From: Chloroflexota bacterium
GTDB taxonomy: Bacteria > Chloroflexota > Limnocylindria > Limnocylindrales > CSP1-4
DNA: 8,063 bases
Reading direction: 5' to 3'
Assembly (NCBI GenBank): GCA_021777365.1
Contig: JAJYDP010000087.1
Location: forward strand, 3,934-11,996
Positions 6,507-8,063 of this stretch are shown piece after piece. Each line of letters begins with the position of its first letter. Position 1 is the first letter of the stretch. A model generated the notes under the pieces. The model was not told the DNA's origin. It ran no database searches and saw nothing but the letters and a program-made list of their open reading frames with translations. A program made the position numbers and the translations under genes.

Positions 6507-7094
6507 GTGGGAAGGCAGGCCTGGACGGTCCGTGTGGGGGACCGCGAGCGGCGCGTCGAGGTCGAGCACGGTTACTGGTTCGGGGCGGTGACCATCCGCC
6601 TCGATGGCAGGGTGGTGTTGAAGGCCCGCCCGCTCCTCGACGTGTCCTCTCAGCGCGGGGTCGACCTCCCGATCTCGATCGACGGGCATTCGCTGATCGT
6701 CGCGATCCGGCCGACGTCCTGGCGCCGGACGCTCCTTGTGACCGGCTACCGGTACGCGCTCTCGTTGGACGGCCCGCCGGCTCCAGGCAGCGTCGCGCCA
6801 TCCCCCCTCGTTCGCGGCACGAGGCGAGGCGTCCGGAGCGTGAACGACTTCATCGAGGCCGTCGCGTGGGGCGTCGGGAGCATCGCCGCGGTGCGCCTCC
6901 TCCTGCAGGGACCGGCCCTCATGGCCCCCCTCATCCTGGGCGCGCCCGCGCTCGCTTCGCTGGTCGTGCGACGAGGCAACCGACTGCCCGGGTGGCTCCG
7001 ACTTGCCCTCGCTACAGGGACCTTCGCCGCCTGGACAGTGATCGGCGCGGCGCTCGTGGGCGCTCTCTATCGGACCCTGGGGCTGAGGCCGTGA
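6507..7094 (+). CDS. FAIM1-like beta domain protein with C-terminal membrane segments
   Basis: This 195-residue protein starts with GTG, 9 bases after GAGGAG. Residues 5-89 form a strand-rich domain opening with WTVRVGDRERRVEVEHGYWFGAVTIRLDGRVV, the pattern of FAIM1 (Fas apoptotic inhibitory molecule) domains: W-x-V on strand 1, V-E-hydrophobic then HG on strand 2, and a G-x-hydrophobic-x-V/L-D-G hairpin. Alternating strands follow (LPISIDGHSLIVAI, LLVTGYRYALSLDG). A Pro- and Arg-rich linker (90-111) leads to three hydrophobic segments near 115-133, 137-154 and 166-188, likely membrane-spanning or hairpin helices. The domain would sit in the cytoplasm if the positive linker follows the positive-inside rule. 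There is no signal peptide. FAIM1-like domains occur in bacterial proteins of unknown role, so no function is proposed. It converges on the hydrolase gene. The gene is well supported; the domain name is less so. Confidence 0.8.
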   Translation: MGRQAWTVRVGDRERRVEVEHGYWFGAVTIRLDGRVVLKARPLLDVSSQRGVDLPISIDGHSLIVAIRPTSWRRTLLVTGYRYALSLDGPPAPGSVAPSPLVRGTRRGVRSVNDFIEAVAWGVGSIAAVRLLLQGPALMAPLILGAPALASLVVRRGNRLPGWLRLALATGTFAAWTVIGAALVGALYRTLGLRP

Positions 7095-7145
7095 GGAGCG
7101 GGCCGAGCAAAGGCACGCTGAAACGTGGTGGTGAACCGATCATCT

Positions 7146-7188
7146 GACCGACCCACGGTCGCCGCTCCGCCGGAGCGACCGACCCACG
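7146..7188. repeat. 12-base direct repeat flanking a hairpin
   Basis: GACCGACCCACG occurs exactly at 7146-7157 and at 7177-7188, with a 31-base period. The second copy overlaps the right arm of the hairpin at 7157-7184, so the repeat contributes to the secondary structure. Confidence 0.75.
7157..7184. terminator. Probable bidirectional terminator between convergent genes
   Basis: CGCTCC (7163-7168) pairs with GGAGCG (7172-7177) across a GCC loop. GGTCG (7157-7161) pairs with CGACC (7180-7184) to extend the stem through a small internal loop. It lies 62 bases after the stop of the FAIM1-like gene and 14 bases beyond the stop of the minus-strand hydrolase (7201-7199), where a shared terminator is expected. 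No T-tract is present. Confidence 0.5.
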
Positions 7189-7198
7189 CGCCCCTGCT

Positions 7199-7999
7199 CT
7201 ACGACACCAGGTGCGCCCCGAGGAAGTCGAGCACGGCGCGGATCAGCTCCTCTGACCGCGGGCCCTCGTCCCGGACGTCGAACGCGTGGTGACCCTGCTC
7301 GTGGACGAGCAGTTGCGCAGGAAGGCCGCGCTCGCGGCAGGTGGTGATGAACGCGTCGATCGTCTGGTTGATCTCCGGTCGATCGAGCGCGGCCTGGAGG
7401 CACAGGAGCGGCCAGGGCAGCCCGAGATCCGCCAGGAGCGCGAGGGGCGAGGCCTGCGCCAGGGCGTCGGCGGGAACGTCGGCGCCGACCGGGGCGAGCA
7501 TCGGGCGCAGATCACACGGGCCGTACAGGGCGACAGCGCAGCGGATGCCCTCGGGCCGGCGCATGGCGGCCGAGAGCGCCAGGGGCACGCCGCCCGAACA
7601 GGCCCACAGCCCGAGCCGGCTCGCGTCGATGCCGAGCCCCGGTCCCTCGGCTCGTACGTAGTCGAGGGCCTGGTCGATCTCTCCGAGCGGACGATCGAGG
7701 CGCGTCAGCCGTTCCGTGGACGAGTGGTCGAAGGTGACCGCCGCCAGACCCATGGAGGCGACCGCCTCGGCCCACGACACGTACTGGCCCCACGCCTTCG
7801 CGCCGACCAGGTGGATCGGGTCGGCATCGCCGTGCACGAAGACGACGGCCGGCAGCGCCCCGGACGAGCGCGAGGGCCGGTAGACGTCCATCGTCAGGTC
7901 CGCGCCGACGGGTGGGCCATACGCGAGATCCCGCATTCGCTCGACCTCGCTGCCCCGACCGACGTCGAGCACGATCCGGTCCGAACCCCGATCGGGCAT
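7199..7999 (-). CDS. Alpha/beta hydrolase (dienelactone hydrolase/esterase-like)
   Basis: This 266-residue protein has the alpha/beta hydrolase layout. A strand leads to the oxyanion HG turn (VVFVHGDADP, 52-61), and the nucleophile elbow is LWACSGGVPLAL with Ser135 in a small-x-Ser-x-Gly motif where Ala replaces the first glycine. The likely acid is Asp206 (CLQAALDRPEIN) and the catalytic histidine His238 (EQGHHAFD). There is no signal peptide, so it acts in the cytoplasm on an ester, lactone or similar bond; the substrate is unknown. ATG at 7999 is preceded on the minus strand by GGAGG (8013-8009) 9 bases away. A later Met22 is possible but has no ribosome site. The gene is transcribed toward the FAIM1-like gene and appears to be a single unit within the window. 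Confidence 0.9.
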   Translation of the reverse strand: MPDRGSDRIVLDVGRGSEVERMRDLAYGPPVGADLTMDVYRPSRSSGALPAVVFVHGDADPIHLVGAKAWGQYVSWAEAVASMGLAAVTFDHSSTERLTRLDRPLGEIDQALDYVRAEGPGLGIDASRLGLWACSGGVPLALSAAMRRPEGIRCAVALYGPCDLRPMLAPVGADVPADALAQASPLALLADLGLPWPLLCLQAALDRPEINQTIDAFITTCRERGLPAQLLVHEQGHHAFDVRDEGPRSEELIRAVLDFLGAHLVS

Positions 8000-8008
8000 C
8001 CTCTCGGT

Positions 8009-8013
8009 CCTCC
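8009..8013 (-). promoter_or_regulatory. Ribosome binding site of the alpha/beta hydrolase
   Basis: On the minus strand GGAGG stands 9 bases before the ATG at 7999-7997 and fixes that start. From 8014 to the window edge nothing further is seen; no clear promoter is present. Confidence 0.55.
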
Positions 8014-8063
8014 GCCTGTCCGTGATCCGGCCGGTGGCCGCCGGCTCGGCGGCTCGCCCTCGG

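Noticed and set aside
6455..7147. 230-residue frame from GTG 6455
   Set aside because: Arginine/proline-rich shadow of the 6507-7094 gene, which has a good ribosome site and a sensible domain and membrane pattern.
1..8063. tRNA, rRNA, CRISPR array, insertion sequence or attachment site
   Set aside because: No cloverleaf, regularly spaced repeat array, transposase motif or terminal inverted repeats were seen on either strand.

Overview
The window is very GC-rich, with GTG and TTG start options, stop/start overlaps between consecutive genes, and strong G/C bias at third codon positions. This fits a high-GC soil or aquatic bacterium, such as an uncultured Chloroflexota (Limnocylindria-like) or an actinobacterium. 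No marker gene settles the lineage.

Positions 1-4449 read as one plus-strand operon with almost no gaps. It runs: the end of an unidentified gene (1-99); a small biotinyl/lipoyl-like protein whose usual modified lysine is absent (106-348); an NAD-type short-chain dehydrogenase (352-1125); and then larE (1122-2060), larB (2053-2877) and larC (2874-4127). The three lar genes overlap their neighbours by 4, 8 and 4 bases. Together they encode the full pathway for the nickel-pincer nucleotide (NPN) cofactor: LarB carboxylates and cleaves NaAD, LarE converts the carboxylates to thiocarboxylates, and LarC inserts nickel using CTP. A 76-residue protein with four cysteines (4219-4449) follows. The enzyme that uses NPN (LarA or a LarA homologue) is not recognisable here. 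It may be the truncated upstream gene or lie further upstream. With a dehydrogenase in the operon, the likely theme is racemisation or epimerisation of a 2-hydroxyacid or sugar acid coupled to its oxidation, but the substrate cannot be read from the sequence.

Positions 4450-4983 are a gene-poor junction. The minus strand holds what looks like the C-terminal tail of a polysaccharide deacetylase (4666-4887) without its catalytic core, with a hairpin just past its stop. An intact aldo-keto reductase (4984-5988, plus) follows, probably expressed from its own promoter with little or no leader.

Positions 5989-6506 contain no intact gene, only a GC-only hairpin and a weak, frameshifted trace of a YCII/DGPF-type small protein. 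The next gene (6507-7094, plus) encodes an apparent FAIM1-like beta domain joined to C-terminal membrane segments. It converges on a minus-strand alpha/beta hydrolase (7199-7999). The 104 bases between them hold a hairpin flanked by a perfect 12-base direct repeat, probably a shared terminator.

The most notable points are the NPN operon with its unusual companions (a lysine-less lipoyl-like protein, an SDR and a four-cysteine protein), the three-cysteine form of LarE, and the FAIM1-like membrane protein.
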